Shown: positions 52,672 through 62,411, counted from the first letter of the stretch. The stretch is 64,000 nt of DNA from WHUA01 sp964585785 (GCA_964585785.1 CAZPFL010000003.1:15202-79201); one strand, 5' to 3'. Numbers and translations: made by a program. The notes: generated by a model from the sequence alone, not told the origin.

Positions 52672-53499
52672 TCACAAGCGGGCGCCGGGAATAGCCAGCG
52701 CGTAGTCCGTCAGCTCGCGCACAATGTAGTCATAGGCGTCTTCCACCGTATCGCAACGGTAGAAGATCTTGGCATCCTGCGGGCCGATGGTGCCGAATTC
52801 CACCAGGGCATCGAAGTTTATGACCTTGTCCCAGAATTCCGTTCCGAAGAGCACGACCGGCAGGTGCTTGCGGATCTTCCTGGTCTGCAGAAGGGTCAAT
52901 ATCTCGAAAAACTCGTCCATCGTCCCGAAGCCGCCCGGGAACATGATGACCGCCTTGGCGAGGTAGACGAACCAGAACTTCCGCATGAAAAAGTAATGGA
53001 AATGAATGTCCAGCTCGCGCGTGATGTAGGAATTGCTGCTTTGCTCATGCGGTAGCGAGATGGTCAGGCCGACATTCACGCCGCGCGCCTCCGAGGCGCC
53101 GCGGTTCGCGGCTTCCATGATACCGGGCCCGCCGCCCGTGCACACGACGAAGCGCCGTTCCTTGTCGTCGAGATTCTTCGACCACTCGGTCAGACGGTGC
53201 GCGAGCGCGCGCGCCGCCTCGTAATAACGCGCCATCTTCACCTGCGCGCGCGCCGCTTCGAGCCCGTCCCCGGACCGTTCCGCCTCCGCCAGGCGCGCCT
53301 TCGCGTCTTCGGCGGAAATCGCCCGCGCCGATCCCATGAAAACGATCGTGTCGTCGATCGTATATCGGTCGAACCGGCTCTTCGGTTCGAGATATTCGGC
53401 GAGGATGCGTAAAATCCGTGCGTTCTTGCTGTGCAGAAATGACTGATTCGTATAGGCCCTGACGGGCTCGGCGCCTACTTGCTCTTTCTTGTCGCTCAC
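52672..53499 (-). CDS. LOG-family (TIGR00730) protein, nucleotide ribohydrolase-like
   Basis: A 275-residue Rossmann-fold protein. VVCTGGGPGIMEAANRGASE and MFPGGFGTMDEFFEILTLLQ are the nucleotide and PGGxGTxxE motifs of cytokinin-activating LOG-type phosphoribohydrolases. Bacterial members cleave AMP-like nucleotides to base and ribose phosphate. The GTG at 53499 has GGAGGA 7 bp upstream and is better than an earlier TTG. The 53500-53833 gap shows no gene. Confidence 0.88.
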   Translation of the reverse strand: MSDKKEQVGAEPVRAYTNQSFLHSKNARILRILAEYLEPKSRFDRYTIDDTIVFMGSARAISAEDAKARLAEAERSGDGLEAARAQVKMARYYEAARALAHRLTEWSKNLDDKERRFVVCTGGGPGIMEAANRGASEARGVNVGLTISLPHEQSSNSYITRELDIHFHYFFMRKFWFVYLAKAVIMFPGGFGTMDEFFEILTLLQTRKIRKHLPVVLFGTEFWDKVINFDALVEFGTIGPQDAKIFYRCDTVEDAYDYIVRELTDYALAIPGARL

Positions 53500-53833
53500 G
53501 CGAACGTCCTCCAATTTTCAACCTTCGGGCCGCATCAACCGGCCCGCCGTGACCGACCGCCATCCTATCGAGAGATATAGGCGCTCGGCTCTGTGGCCGC
53601 CTGGCCCTGCCCTGTCCAAGATGGCTTCCCCGGTCGGCACCGACAACCGCCAATGCAGTTAATACCGATGCCCGGATGAGCGAACCGGCGGCGCTGGCTA
53701 TCCTGTTCGAGAGAAACGCTGGTCACGCTCCATTGCAGCCGGCGGCGCCGAAAGCGCCAGAACGATCCGATCGTCGCCAAATGTCGGAGGATCGACCATC
53801 GCAGGGGCGCTTCAGGCCATAGGGAGATATCTC

Positions 53834-54208
53834 ATGAAATCCATTAAAGTTTTCTCAAAGGCAATCCTTCTGACCGGAGTCATTGCCCTTGGGTCGGCCC
53901 CCCTCCATGCGGAAACGGTTTCGCAGAGCGGCGGCGTCACCGTCATCCGCGGCGTTGATGACGCCGCCACTGCCGATCAGCGCCAGGTTTCCCGCGCACG
54001 CTCCGGCGTCACGGTCTTTCGCGGAACGAGCAGCGAAACCGCCGCCGCACCGGCCGCCGCACCGGCGCCCGTCGTGCCGGTAACGCAGTTCAATGGCGGC
54101 GAAAATTTGTGGATCCACGATGCCGCCGGCAACGAGGTGACGGCCTGCAGCCTCCGGTACGATGAGTACGGCAACCGCACGGTCCGCTGCAGCTCGAGCC
54201 AATATTGA
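53834..54208 (+). CDS. exported hypothetical protein, 124 aa
   Basis: A 124-residue protein with a signal peptide (KAILLTGVIALGSAPLHAET). Two near-repeats, GVTVIRG and GVTVFRG, lie 27 residues apart, then an alanine/proline-rich linker, and a C-terminal part with two cysteines (ACSLRYDEYGNRTVRCSSSQ). AGGGAGA precedes the ATG. No family recognised; probably a small periplasmic protein. Confidence 0.65.
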   Translation: MKSIKVFSKAILLTGVIALGSAPLHAETVSQSGGVTVIRGVDDAATADQRQVSRARSGVTVFRGTSSETAAAPAAAPAPVVPVTQFNGGENLWIHDAAGNEVTACSLRYDEYGNRTVRCSSSQY

Positions 54209-54291
54209 GCCGTACGTAGCCTCGCTAGTCCCTTCCGGCGAACCCCGTAAGGCCCCGTCTTCCCGCGGCAGCCGCTTTCGTCCACGGCATA

Positions 54292-54447
54292 TAAAAAGGC
54301 GCCGGCATCCCGGATGGGAAATCCAGCGCCTAGTCCGGCACGATATCTTAGGTCGCTCCAAGGGGCCTGCAGGAAGAAGGGTAGCGGGGAACCGGGGGGT
54401 ATTGGTTAGCCCGTGCCTCCCTGCAGGCCCGTACTGGAGGTCGTACA
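54292..54447 (-). ncRNA. candidate rod-shaped structured RNA, ~155 nt
   Basis: On the minus strand a GATAAT -10 box (54454-54459) is followed by a sequence folding into a long rod: TGGAG/CTCCA (54356-54360 with 54435-54439), an 11-bp perfect stem (54363-54373 with 54420-54430), then an inner stem AACC/GGTT with flanking GGG/CCC. It ends in a hairpin (54297-54331) with a T-run. The shape is reminiscent of 6S RNA, but no sequence identity was established. The rest of 54209-54676 shows nothing. Confidence 0.45.
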
Positions 54448-54676
54448 GAAGGCATTATCTCGTTTTTGCCTTAAATCGTTGTGGTTATTCCGGCCTAACT
54501 CTTCCCTCTAGCTCTTTTCACCCGCATGGGTAATACCTCGGCTGCAGTCTCTCGCCAGTAGCGATAGACGGAATCCGGCGGCCAAACGGCCCGTTTGCCA
54601 TTAACCGCTCTTTAAGCCGGTTTTATTATTGTCCGCCAACGTCTTCCCTCAAGTACGGGCAAAAAAGGCAACAACA

Positions 54677-54994
54677 GTGACACGAAAAGTCTCCGTCGAC
54701 AGCGTGGCCGACACCTCGGCCGACGACCTGCTGCGCTTTCTCTACGACCTCGCTTTTCGCCAGCCGACGCCCTGGGGCTGGGCGGTCGCCGGCGCGTTTG
54801 CGGCGATTCCCGGCTGGATGTCGATCGTATCGTTCCTCGAGGGCAAGACAGTGAGCGGCGTCGTCTTTGGCGCGATGTGCGCCGTGATCCTAGGGCTGCG
54901 CTTCTACATGCTTCGCAGAGTAGCGCTTGCAATCTTCAAAGAGCGGAAGATCGCCGCGGACGATACCGCCACGCCATTCGATATCGACGGCTGA
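54677..54994 (+). CDS. hypothetical membrane protein, 105 aa
   Basis: A 105-residue protein with two hydrophobic helices (GWAVAGAFAAIPGWMSIVSF and VVFGAMCAVILGLRFYML) between charged ends. The GTG at 54677 follows AAAAGGC; a TTG at 54629 is an alternative. No family recognised. Confidence 0.55.
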   Translation: MTRKVSVDSVADTSADDLLRFLYDLAFRQPTPWGWAVAGAFAAIPGWMSIVSFLEGKTVSGVVFGAMCAVILGLRFYMLRRVALAIFKERKIAADDTATPFDIDG

Positions 54995-55042
54995 GTAAAT
55001 CCGCCGTCGCGCTCTCGAAATTCCGGTTTGTAAGGAATTGCT

Positions 55043-55315
55043 CTAGACGGTTCCGATACGCGGCGGCCCGCCTTCCGAAGCGTGACTCGGGCCAAACGCC
55101 TTGTTCAGAACGCGCGTCGAATCCTCGGCGAAGGTGATCGCCTCGCTCAGAAGCGTGAGGATTTTCATATTATTGTTCAGGACGTGCCGCGCTTCGTCCT
55201 TCGGGTCGTTCATGATCTTGGTGCAACGCGTGATCACGTCCATGCGGATCGCATGGAGGATGTCCTCGAGACGAAGCCCGGCCGGATTCTCGTCGGAAAC
55301 CAAGAACCGGGTCAT
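55043..55315 (-). CDS. hypothetical protein, 90 aa
   Basis: A 90-residue protein: MTRFLVSDENPAGLRLEDIL, then HAIRMDVITRCTKIMND, HVLNNNMKILTLLSEAITFA and EDSTRVLNKAFGPS. The helical pattern with regularly spaced leucines suggests a four-helix or dimerisation fold. Its ATG overlaps the stop of the upstream small gene. Function unknown. Confidence 0.6.
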   Translation of the reverse strand: MTRFLVSDENPAGLRLEDILHAIRMDVITRCTKIMNDPKDEARHVLNNNMKILTLLSEAITFAEDSTRVLNKAFGPSHASEGGPPRIGTV

Positions 55316-55497
55316 TTCTTCGCTCCGTCTATGAAGAAGATACGGGCCTCGCCGAACCTAGCACCGCGGCGGGTGTCTTCCGGCCGGGTCGGCCCGACGG
55401 GCGTGCACGCGACGACCGGGCTGGGTGCCTGCCGCTCGTAACTCTGACACGCGCGCTCCGGCGAGATGCCGGCATTGATATTCAGCGCCAGCATCAT
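55312..55497 (-). CDS. small exported-like protein, 61 aa or longer
   Basis: A small protein starting MMLALNINAGISPERACQSY at the first ATG. The same frame continues upstream to a CTG at 55533 (TIAEYLKYTLF before the Met pair), which has AGAGGA just before it and would complete a membrane-directed N-terminus. The stop overlaps the start of the 90-aa gene. Unusual CTG initiation is possible but not established. Confidence 0.4.
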   Translation of the reverse strand: MMLALNINAGISPERACQSYERQAPSPVVACTPVGPTRPEDTRRGARFGEARIFFIDGAKK

Positions 55498-55641
55498 GAA
55501 GAGCGTGTATTTGAGGTACTCAGCGATGGTCAGCGTCCTCTAACCGAGAAACCAGCATGGCTATCCACGCGTGACGCTGATTCTATGGAATTGGTGGTTA
55601 AGTTTCAGTTAATGCACTGAAATTTTGCGGAAAAAGCGCAA

Positions 55642-58281
55642 TCATGTGACCGCCACGCCGGCCGCGGCGGCAACGTGCACGTTCGGATGATCCTGCGAGG
55701 TGTAAACCGTATAGCTCTGCCCGTCGACCGGCGTGGTGCCATCCTGGTGCCAACCGCCGCCCTGGAGGTGGACCGTGTCGCCGGCATCGCCGTCGACAAT
55801 CAGCGTCCGCGACGTATTCGTATCGGACGAACCGTACAGGCTGGACGATATATTCAGCGTCGTGTTGCCCGCGCCGGAAATGTCGACACGCTCGACGTTA
55901 CTTATCTGGATTTGACCCGCGCCCAAGCTGAAGCTCTGACCGGCGCCGCTCAGCTTCAAGGTATCGGTGCCATCACCGCCATCGAAGGTCAGCTGGGTCA
56001 CTCCGTTCGAAGCGCCGTTGAAGGTGAGGACGTCGTTGCCGGCGCCGGTATGCACATTGAAGCTGTTGGACCAGCCAACACCGTTCGAATAGGCGTTGAT
56101 GGCAATCGTGTCGTTGCCATTACCCGTGGTGATGAAACCGCGTTTCGCGCCGTCGATCGTGATATGGCTGTCGCCGCCGTCGCCGAAGGTCACATCGGCG
56201 TGGACGAAATTCTTGATCGTGATGTCCGCTGCGGTCGCGCTCTCCGCTTTGATGTTCTTGACCGAATCCCATGCCGAGGTGAGTGCGACGTCGACGTTGC
56301 CGCCTGCATCGCGGGCGAGGTGGATCGACGCCGTATCGGGAACGCCGGGAATGCCCATCTGTGAGCCGTCGATGTCCGATGCCTGTCCGGGGCCCGTGTT
56401 GGGCAATTCGAAATGATGCGTCAGGTCCTGATAGGTTTCATTCGTCGTCGCGTTGGACACGATCAGCGTGATATTCGCCGGGTCTGAATGCGACTCTTGC
56501 GTCGAGGATTGATCCGGGCTCTGACTGGCCGCGATGGTGATCGGTCCGTCGCTCCCCCAATCTGACGTACTGCCCGATGCATTCGCCCCGTCGCCGGCCC
56601 CATTCGATCCGTCCGCCACGAGATGGAAAATCGGATCGCCGACTTGCGGCCCGGTATAGCCGAACGGATGCGTGATATAGGGGTTCGAGGCGAAGGGATC
56701 GCTGGCCCCGGAGTCACTACGGAACGGGCTGCCGGACGAAACCGTCGAAGGCACGTTGAGCGCGGTCCCGTCCGTCGCCGCGTGGCCCGCGTCGGCCAGA
56801 CCGGTACTGCCATCCCCGATGCCCGTGACCGCGGGCGTGAAGGCGACCTGGACGGCTCCTTCCGGTGCGCTGACACCAGGCGCCGGCGTTGCGGCCAGAT
56901 CGGTCGGCGTCAGGGTGAAGCCGGCGTTGCCGCCCGGCGCCGCGGTCGGGCCGGAGAAGGTCAAGCCACCCGTGAAGTCGATCCCGGGAACTGGGGCGAG
57001 AACCGTCTCACCGCCGCCGGAGCTACCCGCCCCGGACGTATCGCCGCCCGCCGCCGGCCCGATGAAAAGACCAGCAGCGGCGACATTGGATTGGTCCCCT
57101 GTCGCCGTCGCGCCGTCAATCAATCCCGACGCGCTCGACATATCGAAGAAGGCCGCGGTCGAAGCGGCAAGTGGATCGGTCGCAAGCGCGCTGGCAAGCG
57201 ACGCGTGATCCGCCGTGTCCGACGGGAGCGCGCTCGCCAGCATCGTGGCACCAGGGCCAAAGCCGGCGTCGGTATGATCGCCATGGCCGCTGGGCGATGA
57301 ATTCGGATGCGCGCCGTCCGGAACCGGGCCGCCATTACCACCCGGCGCCGGTGACGGTGAATCCGGATGGGTCGTGCCGAAATAGTTCGAGACAACGCCG
57401 GCAACATCACCATACGCGTGATCAAACTGCGCCGTGTCGAGCACGACCGGGCTGCTCGGCGGCATCGCGGCACTCGTCACATGCGTTGTTTCGCCATGAT
57501 CGTCGAGCGTCACGCTTCCAGCCTGGGTCGTAACCTCGATCACGCCATGGATGATCGTGAACTGGCTGTCGGCGGCCGACACGTGGCCCGCCACTTCGGT
57601 GCCTCGGATGCCGATCGTGGCAACCGGCGTGATGACCGTCATGTGGGTGTTGTCGGTCTTCGCGATCTCGCCGCTGGCAAAGATAAAGACGCCTTTGAGG
57701 ACCGAGAATTGCGATGAGCCGGACTGCGAATCCGGATTGAAGACGAGCTGGTCGAGGGCGAGCCGGGCGTCAGCGCCCAACGAAAACTCGGTCTTGTCGG
57801 TGAAGACCATGTGGATGGCGCTGCCGGCGCCGCCGGTTTCGACGATATCGCCTTCATAGACCGCGTCGCCTTTCGCCAGCGGAAAACGGGTCCCGTCCGC
57901 GTGGACGGCAAAGGCCTCACCGGCCAAGTCAAGCACTTGACCGATCGGCGGCGACACGGCTGTCGGCGCTGCCTGCGCATACTGGCCAGGCGCCATCGGG
58001 GTTAGAAACGAGTCTACGAGATTGGGAGTAAGGACCTGTGATCCGTCCGGCGACACGAGATCCGGCGCCACGGGCGCGGCAAAGTATCCGTGCACCACAA
58101 GCTCATGGCCCGTCGTGTCGGACAAGACAAGATCGCTGCCGGCCCGCACGAAGTGCCCATCGCTGATGAAGGAGGCCGTCGGCAGGCTGATAGCGCCGCC
58201 ATTGGCCGGAACAGCGACCGAGTCGCTTGTCCCGTGAGAGAGATCTCCCCCCTCATGTCCCCGGAAAAATGTAAGTCCCAT
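55642..58281 (-). CDS. large FecR-domain protein with RTX-like repeats
   Basis: An 879-residue acidic, glycine/aspartate-rich protein without a classical signal. A FecR-type domain covers about residues 110-270 (KTEFSLGADARLALDQLVF, VLKGVFIFASGEIAKTD, TPVATIGIRGTEVAGHV). A long low-complexity Ala/Gly/Pro/Ser region follows, then a C-terminal part with calcium-binding-like repeats (FGDGGDSHITI, TGNGNDTIAI, GAGNDVLTF, DGGDGTDTLKL). This is typical of type I-secreted surface proteins, but no secretion genes are adjacent. The 58282-58595 gap upstream is AT-rich and likely holds its promoter. Confidence 0.75.
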   Translation of the reverse strand: MGLTFFRGHEGGDLSHGTSDSVAVPANGGAISLPTASFISDGHFVRAGSDLVLSDTTGHELVVHGYFAAPVAPDLVSPDGSQVLTPNLVDSFLTPMAPGQYAQAAPTAVSPPIGQVLDLAGEAFAVHADGTRFPLAKGDAVYEGDIVETGGAGSAIHMVFTDKTEFSLGADARLALDQLVFNPDSQSGSSQFSVLKGVFIFASGEIAKTDNTHMTVITPVATIGIRGTEVAGHVSAADSQFTIIHGVIEVTTQAGSVTLDDHGETTHVTSAAMPPSSPVVLDTAQFDHAYGDVAGVVSNYFGTTHPDSPSPAPGGNGGPVPDGAHPNSSPSGHGDHTDAGFGPGATMLASALPSDTADHASLASALATDPLAASTAAFFDMSSASGLIDGATATGDQSNVAAAGLFIGPAAGGDTSGAGSSGGGETVLAPVPGIDFTGGLTFSGPTAAPGGNAGFTLTPTDLAATPAPGVSAPEGAVQVAFTPAVTGIGDGSTGLADAGHAATDGTALNVPSTVSSGSPFRSDSGASDPFASNPYITHPFGYTGPQVGDPIFHLVADGSNGAGDGANASGSTSDWGSDGPITIAASQSPDQSSTQESHSDPANITLIVSNATTNETYQDLTHHFELPNTGPGQASDIDGSQMGIPGVPDTASIHLARDAGGNVDVALTSAWDSVKNIKAESATAADITIKNFVHADVTFGDGGDSHITIDGAKRGFITTGNGNDTIAINAYSNGVGWSNSFNVHTGAGNDVLTFNGASNGVTQLTFDGGDGTDTLKLSGAGQSFSLGAGQIQISNVERVDISGAGNTTLNISSSLYGSSDTNTSRTLIVDGDAGDTVHLQGGGWHQDGTTPVDGQSYTVYTSQDHPNVHVAAAAGVAVT

Positions 58282-58595
58282 CGGTTGCCCCGCCCACAGC
58301 CGGCAAGCATAAAAAGCCCACTAGCGACCAACCGATAGTATATCACTCAATAATATTGCCCAGAAAGTACTAATTAATTAGATAAGTATTTATTATATTA
58401 ACTATTAATATTATTATTTAACTGAACGATCACGATGTTTCTAAATAACTTGGTTAATATTTTGTAACTCCATCTCAAATATTTGAACGCCTCGGAACTC
58501 GTTTGGCATCGGCAGATCGCGGCTCGCTTCCAGAGCAGCCGAACCGGCGACAGACCACAATACCGCGCCGACCCACACCGGCACGGCAACAGGCA

Positions 58596-59633
58596 TTATT
58601 GAATGAGGAAGCGTTCGAGCTTGCCCACGCGCTCGAGCGCGAGTCCGGCGCCCATGGCGCCGCAGGTCAAGGGATCGCGCGCCACCTTGGTCGGCAATCC
58701 CGTCGCATGGGCGAGCACGACGTCGAGGTTTCGCAGCAGCCCGCCCCCGCCCGTCAGGATCATGCCATTCTCCACCATGTCGGCCGAAAGCTCCGGGACA
58801 GTGCGCTCCAAGGTCGTCCGTACCGCATCGACGATCGCCCCGACCGGCTCCGCGAGGCAGGCGATCACTTCACTTTCATGGATTTCCTGGGTCCGCGGGA
58901 TCCCGGCGACGAGATCCCGCCCCTTCACGACCATGCGCCGCTCCTCGCCATTGAGCGACGGGCATGCGGCGCCGACCGTCAGCTTGATCATTTCCGCCGT
59001 TCGTTCGCCGATATGAAGATTGTACCGGCGGCGCATGTAGGACGCGACGGCCGCGTCCATCGCATTCCCGGCAACCCGAATGCATTGGGACGAGACGATG
59101 CCGCCGAGCGACATCACGGCCACCTCGGTCGTGCCGCCGCCTATATCGACCACCATCGAAGCCCTCGGCTCGGTCACCGGCAGTTCGGCGCCGATCGCGG
59201 CCGCGATCGGTTCATCGATCAGGAAGACGCGCCTGGCGCCCGCCTTCTCCGCCGACTCACGGATCGCACGGCGCTCGACCGCGGTTGAGCCCGACGGCAC
59301 GGTTATCACCACCCGCGCATTAACCACGGGACCGCGGCGGTTGAGCGCCCGGCTGATCACCAGCTTGATCAGCTCTTCGGCCACTTCGAAATCGGTGACG
59401 GCGCCGTCGCTGAGCGGACGGATCGCGTGCACCCCGGCCGGGGTCTTCCCCAGCATCGCCTTCGCCTCGCTGCCGAACGCGATGACCCTGCGCCGCGCCC
59501 CGTCATCGCGGAGCGCGATGACCGTCGGCTCGTTGAAAACGATGCCACGCCCGATGCAGTAGACGAGCGTGTTCGCCGTCCCCAAGTCGATCGCAATGTC
59601 CTGGGCAAAAAAGCCGCGCACAGCCGAAAGCAT
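58596..59633 (-). CDS. mreB: MreB/rod-shape-determining protein (actin-like), solitary
   Basis: A 345-residue actin-like protein with phosphate-1 IDLGTANTLVY, phosphate-2 VVDIGGGTTEVAV and adenosine motif ILTGGGGLLRNL. MreB polymerises at the membrane and organises peptidoglycan synthesis. The usual neighbours mreC, mreD and pbp2 are missing, so it may be a second paralogue. The ATG at 59633 has GGAG upstream; a TTG 6 bp earlier is an alternative. Confidence 0.88.
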   Translation of the reverse strand: MLSAVRGFFAQDIAIDLGTANTLVYCIGRGIVFNEPTVIALRDDGARRRVIAFGSEAKAMLGKTPAGVHAIRPLSDGAVTDFEVAEELIKLVISRALNRRGPVVNARVVITVPSGSTAVERRAIRESAEKAGARRVFLIDEPIAAAIGAELPVTEPRASMVVDIGGGTTEVAVMSLGGIVSSQCIRVAGNAMDAAVASYMRRRYNLHIGERTAEMIKLTVGAACPSLNGEERRMVVKGRDLVAGIPRTQEIHESEVIACLAEPVGAIVDAVRTTLERTVPELSADMVENGMILTGGGGLLRNLDVVLAHATGLPTKVARDPLTCGAMGAGLALERVGKLERFLIQ

Positions 59634-59742
59634 GGTCAACGCACTCCGTTTCAGCGGCGGACGGCACGGCCGTCTCGGCGCGGCCGCTCGCGCGGGGAAA
59701 CTCTTGGCGCTGGCACTTCAACCGGACCGGCCCGGAGAAACC

Positions 59743-60144
59743 CTAGGCTGCCACCGCCTCCGACAGAAACGCACGGATCTTCTTGGCAACCGTCTTTGGA
59801 TGGGGATCCAGCAGGCCGTCATAGCCCTCGGGGTCGAGAAGCGAGCGCAACTCCCGCTGGCTGAGGCCAAAGAAATCGGCGACGGCGGCGCGATCGCTCC
59901 GCTCACCGTATACCGGCCAGCAGATCTTGCCCGTCGAATCCTGGGCAAGGCGCAATCCTTGCGCCTGGAACCACGGATTATGTGCCGCCGCCAAGCCAAC
60001 GGCGCATCCCTTCCCCTCTCCGTACCAACGGGTAAAGGTGAGCCGGTCGGCCGGCAGATCGTCGAGGAAGGCGGCGAGCTCGTTCAGACGCTCGCGGCCC
60101 GACGCGTCATAACGAGAAATTTCGCCAAAGATTTTACGTTCCAT
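59743..60144 (-). CDS. hypothetical protein, 133 aa
   Basis: A 133-residue soluble protein: DASGRERLNELAAFLDDLPA, FTRWYGEGKGCAVGLAAAHN, GKICWPVYGERSDRAAVADF and a C-terminal YDGLLDPHPKTVAKKIRAFL. It could be a small regulatory or structural protein. I do not recognise a family. It is on the same strand as MreB, about 110 bp upstream. The 60145-60416 gap shows no gene. Confidence 0.6.
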   Translation of the reverse strand: MERKIFGEISRYDASGRERLNELAAFLDDLPADRLTFTRWYGEGKGCAVGLAAAHNPWFQAQGLRLAQDSTGKICWPVYGERSDRAAVADFFGLSQRELRSLLDPEGYDGLLDPHPKTVAKKIRAFLSEAVAA

Positions 60145-60416
60145 GGTGCACCCTGTCTTCTTCTGCTTATCTCACCACCTTTCGGCGGTTATGTCTTAAC
60201 TTTATGGCAACACGATGACGCCCATCAACGACCTCGGGCGTCACAACCGCCTCATATGGATAAAAATATCGGACTAAGTCCTTATCGGCTCCGCCCCCAA
60301 TCCGCGGCCGGCTCAGTTAATGCGAACGGGTAGGCGCCATCCGTCAACATCGGTCGCCGAGATATTTTGAAGCTTGCTCGCGCGGCCCAAATTTCCTTTG
60401 CGCGAGCCGTGGCGCC

Positions 60417-61190
60417 CTATCCGCTCGTGCCAGGCGCCTTCGCGGTGGCGCTCGAAGGCTGCACAGTCTCACTGGCCAAGCTGAAGGTGATGACGCCATG
60501 CTCGCCGATCTCCGAGAATTTCACGGGAATGCCGCGGGTGTCGAACCAAAGCTCATATTTGGCGTCGCCGTCGACCCGGAAATATTGAGTCTTGACGGTC
60601 TTGTCGCCCAGCTTGATCTCGCGCGGCTCGCCGGCCCCCGTGTGCACGTTATACAGCTTGCCGGTTTTCGTCCCGAGCAGCACCTTCGCCTTGAGGATCG
60701 CTTTCGTCCACGGGTTATTCGGATAGACGCCGGAGGGCGCCTCTTTCGGACCGCTCGGCGTCTCCACATGGAATTTGCCGCCCTCGGCCTCGCCCGTGAC
60801 GACGGACTTCTTGCCGTTTTCCTCCGTCATGCCGGAAAAGGAAACCAGCCGCCCGTCACGCCAAACCTCGTGGCTGTCGGTGGATTCACGGTGCGCGACG
60901 ACGAGCAGCACCTTCACCAGAATGCGGATCTTGTTCCGCACCGATATTTGCGACCCCTCGTCCAGAATAATGTTCTGGTAGGTGCCGATATCGCCATGCG
61001 TCGGGTGGCTTACGGTATAGGTGTAGACCTTCTCCGGAACGTCGCCGCGGACGCCGCCGATCGCGACAGGCATGAACACGCAGCCCATCGCCATCGTTGC
61101 CAGGGCCCGCCTCAAGACAGCTGCGATACGGCTTTCCCTCAACCCGAACCCCAATAATTTATGGCGTGTTCCCTTACACTCCCAAATCAT
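60417..61190 (-). CDS. DUF6134 family exported protein
   Basis: A 257-residue protein with an N-terminal hydrophobic segment (ALATMAMGCVFMPVAIGGV), then a beta-rich domain: YTYTVSHPTHGDIGTYQNII, KVLLVVAHRESTDSHEVWRD, GRLVSFSGMTEENG, and TQYFRVDGDAKYELWFDTRG. This matches DUF6134, periplasmic proteins of unknown function. The C-terminus is Ser/Ala-rich. The 61191-61374 gap shows nothing. Confidence 0.75.
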   Translation of the reverse strand: MIWECKGTRHKLLGFGLRESRIAAVLRRALATMAMGCVFMPVAIGGVRGDVPEKVYTYTVSHPTHGDIGTYQNIILDEGSQISVRNKIRILVKVLLVVAHRESTDSHEVWRDGRLVSFSGMTEENGKKSVVTGEAEGGKFHVETPSGPKEAPSGVYPNNPWTKAILKAKVLLGTKTGKLYNVHTGAGEPREIKLGDKTVKTQYFRVDGDAKYELWFDTRGIPVKFSEIGEHGVITFSLASETVQPSSATAKAPGTSG

Positions 61191-61374
61191 CGTAACCTAT
61201 TGATATATTGAGAACAACAGGCTAACGCCTCGTGACGTCCAGCCGTTCCGTCCCACAGCGTCTTTTATCATACACAAAATCGACACCCTGAACAGATTGC
61301 ACCGCAATGAGTTTTCTCGCCCGATGATTGCTTTTCGGCGAATTCTGAGAGGGCCGAAAAGAGGTCGCTGCGCC

Positions 61375-62409
61375 TCACGACCGCCGATCGCGCTTATCGA
61401 ACACGTCCAGGATACGGTCGGCGGCGATGCTCGCGGTCAATCGCCCCTGCAGAACCTCCGCTTCGAGCTTCTTGATCGCCGACGCAACCGCGCGGTCGTC
61501 GCGCAAGGCGCTCACAAGCCGGTCCTCCACCATGGTCCACATCCAGCGCAGCATCTGGCCCCTTCGCTTGGCGGCAAGCGCGCCGGATGCGGTCAATTTC
61601 GCCCGGTGCTCCGTTACCTTGTCCCACAGAGCGTCCAGCCCGCTGTCCTTCAGCGCGCTGCAGGTGACGACGGGCGGCATCCATGAGGCGCTCGGCGGCG
61701 TCATTAGATGCATCACATTCGCATATTCGCTGGCCGCCCGCAGTGCCCGGCTCTTGTTGTCGCCGTCGGCCTTGTTGACCGCAATCATGTCGGCCAATTC
61801 CAGAATTCCCCGCTTGATGCCCTGCAACTCGTCGCCCGCGCCGGGGATGGCGAGAAAAAGGAAGAAGTCCACCATTTCCGAAACGGCGACCTCGGACTGC
61901 CCTACGCCGACGGTTTCGACCAGGATGATGTCGAACCCCGCGGCCTCGCAGATATGCATCGTCTCCCGCGTCCGCCGAGTCACGCCGCCGAGCGTGCCGG
62001 CCGTAGGCGACGGCCGGATAAACGCCCGCTCGTCACGGGACAGCCGGTCCATCCGGGTCTTATCGCCCAGGATGCTACCGCCGGTCCGGCTGCTCGTCGG
62101 ATCGACGGCAAGAACCGCCACGCGATGCCCCCGGGTCGTCAGCTTCGTGCCGAGCGCATCGATGAAGGTGCTCTTGCCGACCCCCGGCACGCCGGTGATG
62201 CCGACGCGGTGTGCCTTGCCGCAATGGGGCAGAAGCCGAAGCAGCAGGGCCTCGGCCATTTTCTGATGTTCCGCCTTGCGGCTTTCCGTGAGCGTGATCG
62301 CGCGCGCCAGCATGGCGCGGTTAGCCGCGAGAACGCCGTCCACATAGTCGTCGACCGACGGCGCGGCGCGGCTTGCGGGCGGGTGGCCCGCTCGCTTACG
62401 AGGCGCCAC
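61375..62409 (-). CDS. meaB: methylmalonyl-CoA mutase-associated GTPase MeaB
   Basis: A 344-residue G3E GTPase: Walker A GVPGVGKS (73-80), AVDPTSSRTGGSILGDKTRM, the VETVGVGQSE switch and NKADGDNKSR base motif. It protects and loads methylmalonyl-CoA mutase with adenosylcobalamin. The GTG start lies 2 bp after the mutase stop, so the two are translated together. Confidence 0.92.
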   Translation of the reverse strand: MAPRKRAGHPPASRAAPSVDDYVDGVLAANRAMLARAITLTESRKAEHQKMAEALLLRLLPHCGKAHRVGITGVPGVGKSTFIDALGTKLTTRGHRVAVLAVDPTSSRTGGSILGDKTRMDRLSRDERAFIRPSPTAGTLGGVTRRTRETMHICEAAGFDIILVETVGVGQSEVAVSEMVDFFLFLAIPGAGDELQGIKRGILELADMIAVNKADGDNKSRALRAASEYANVMHLMTPPSASWMPPVVTCSALKDSGLDALWDKVTEHRAKLTASGALAAKRRGQMLRWMWTMVEDRLVSALRDDRAVASAIKKLEAEVLQGRLTASIAADRILDVFDKRDRRS

Positions 62410-62411
62410 CG

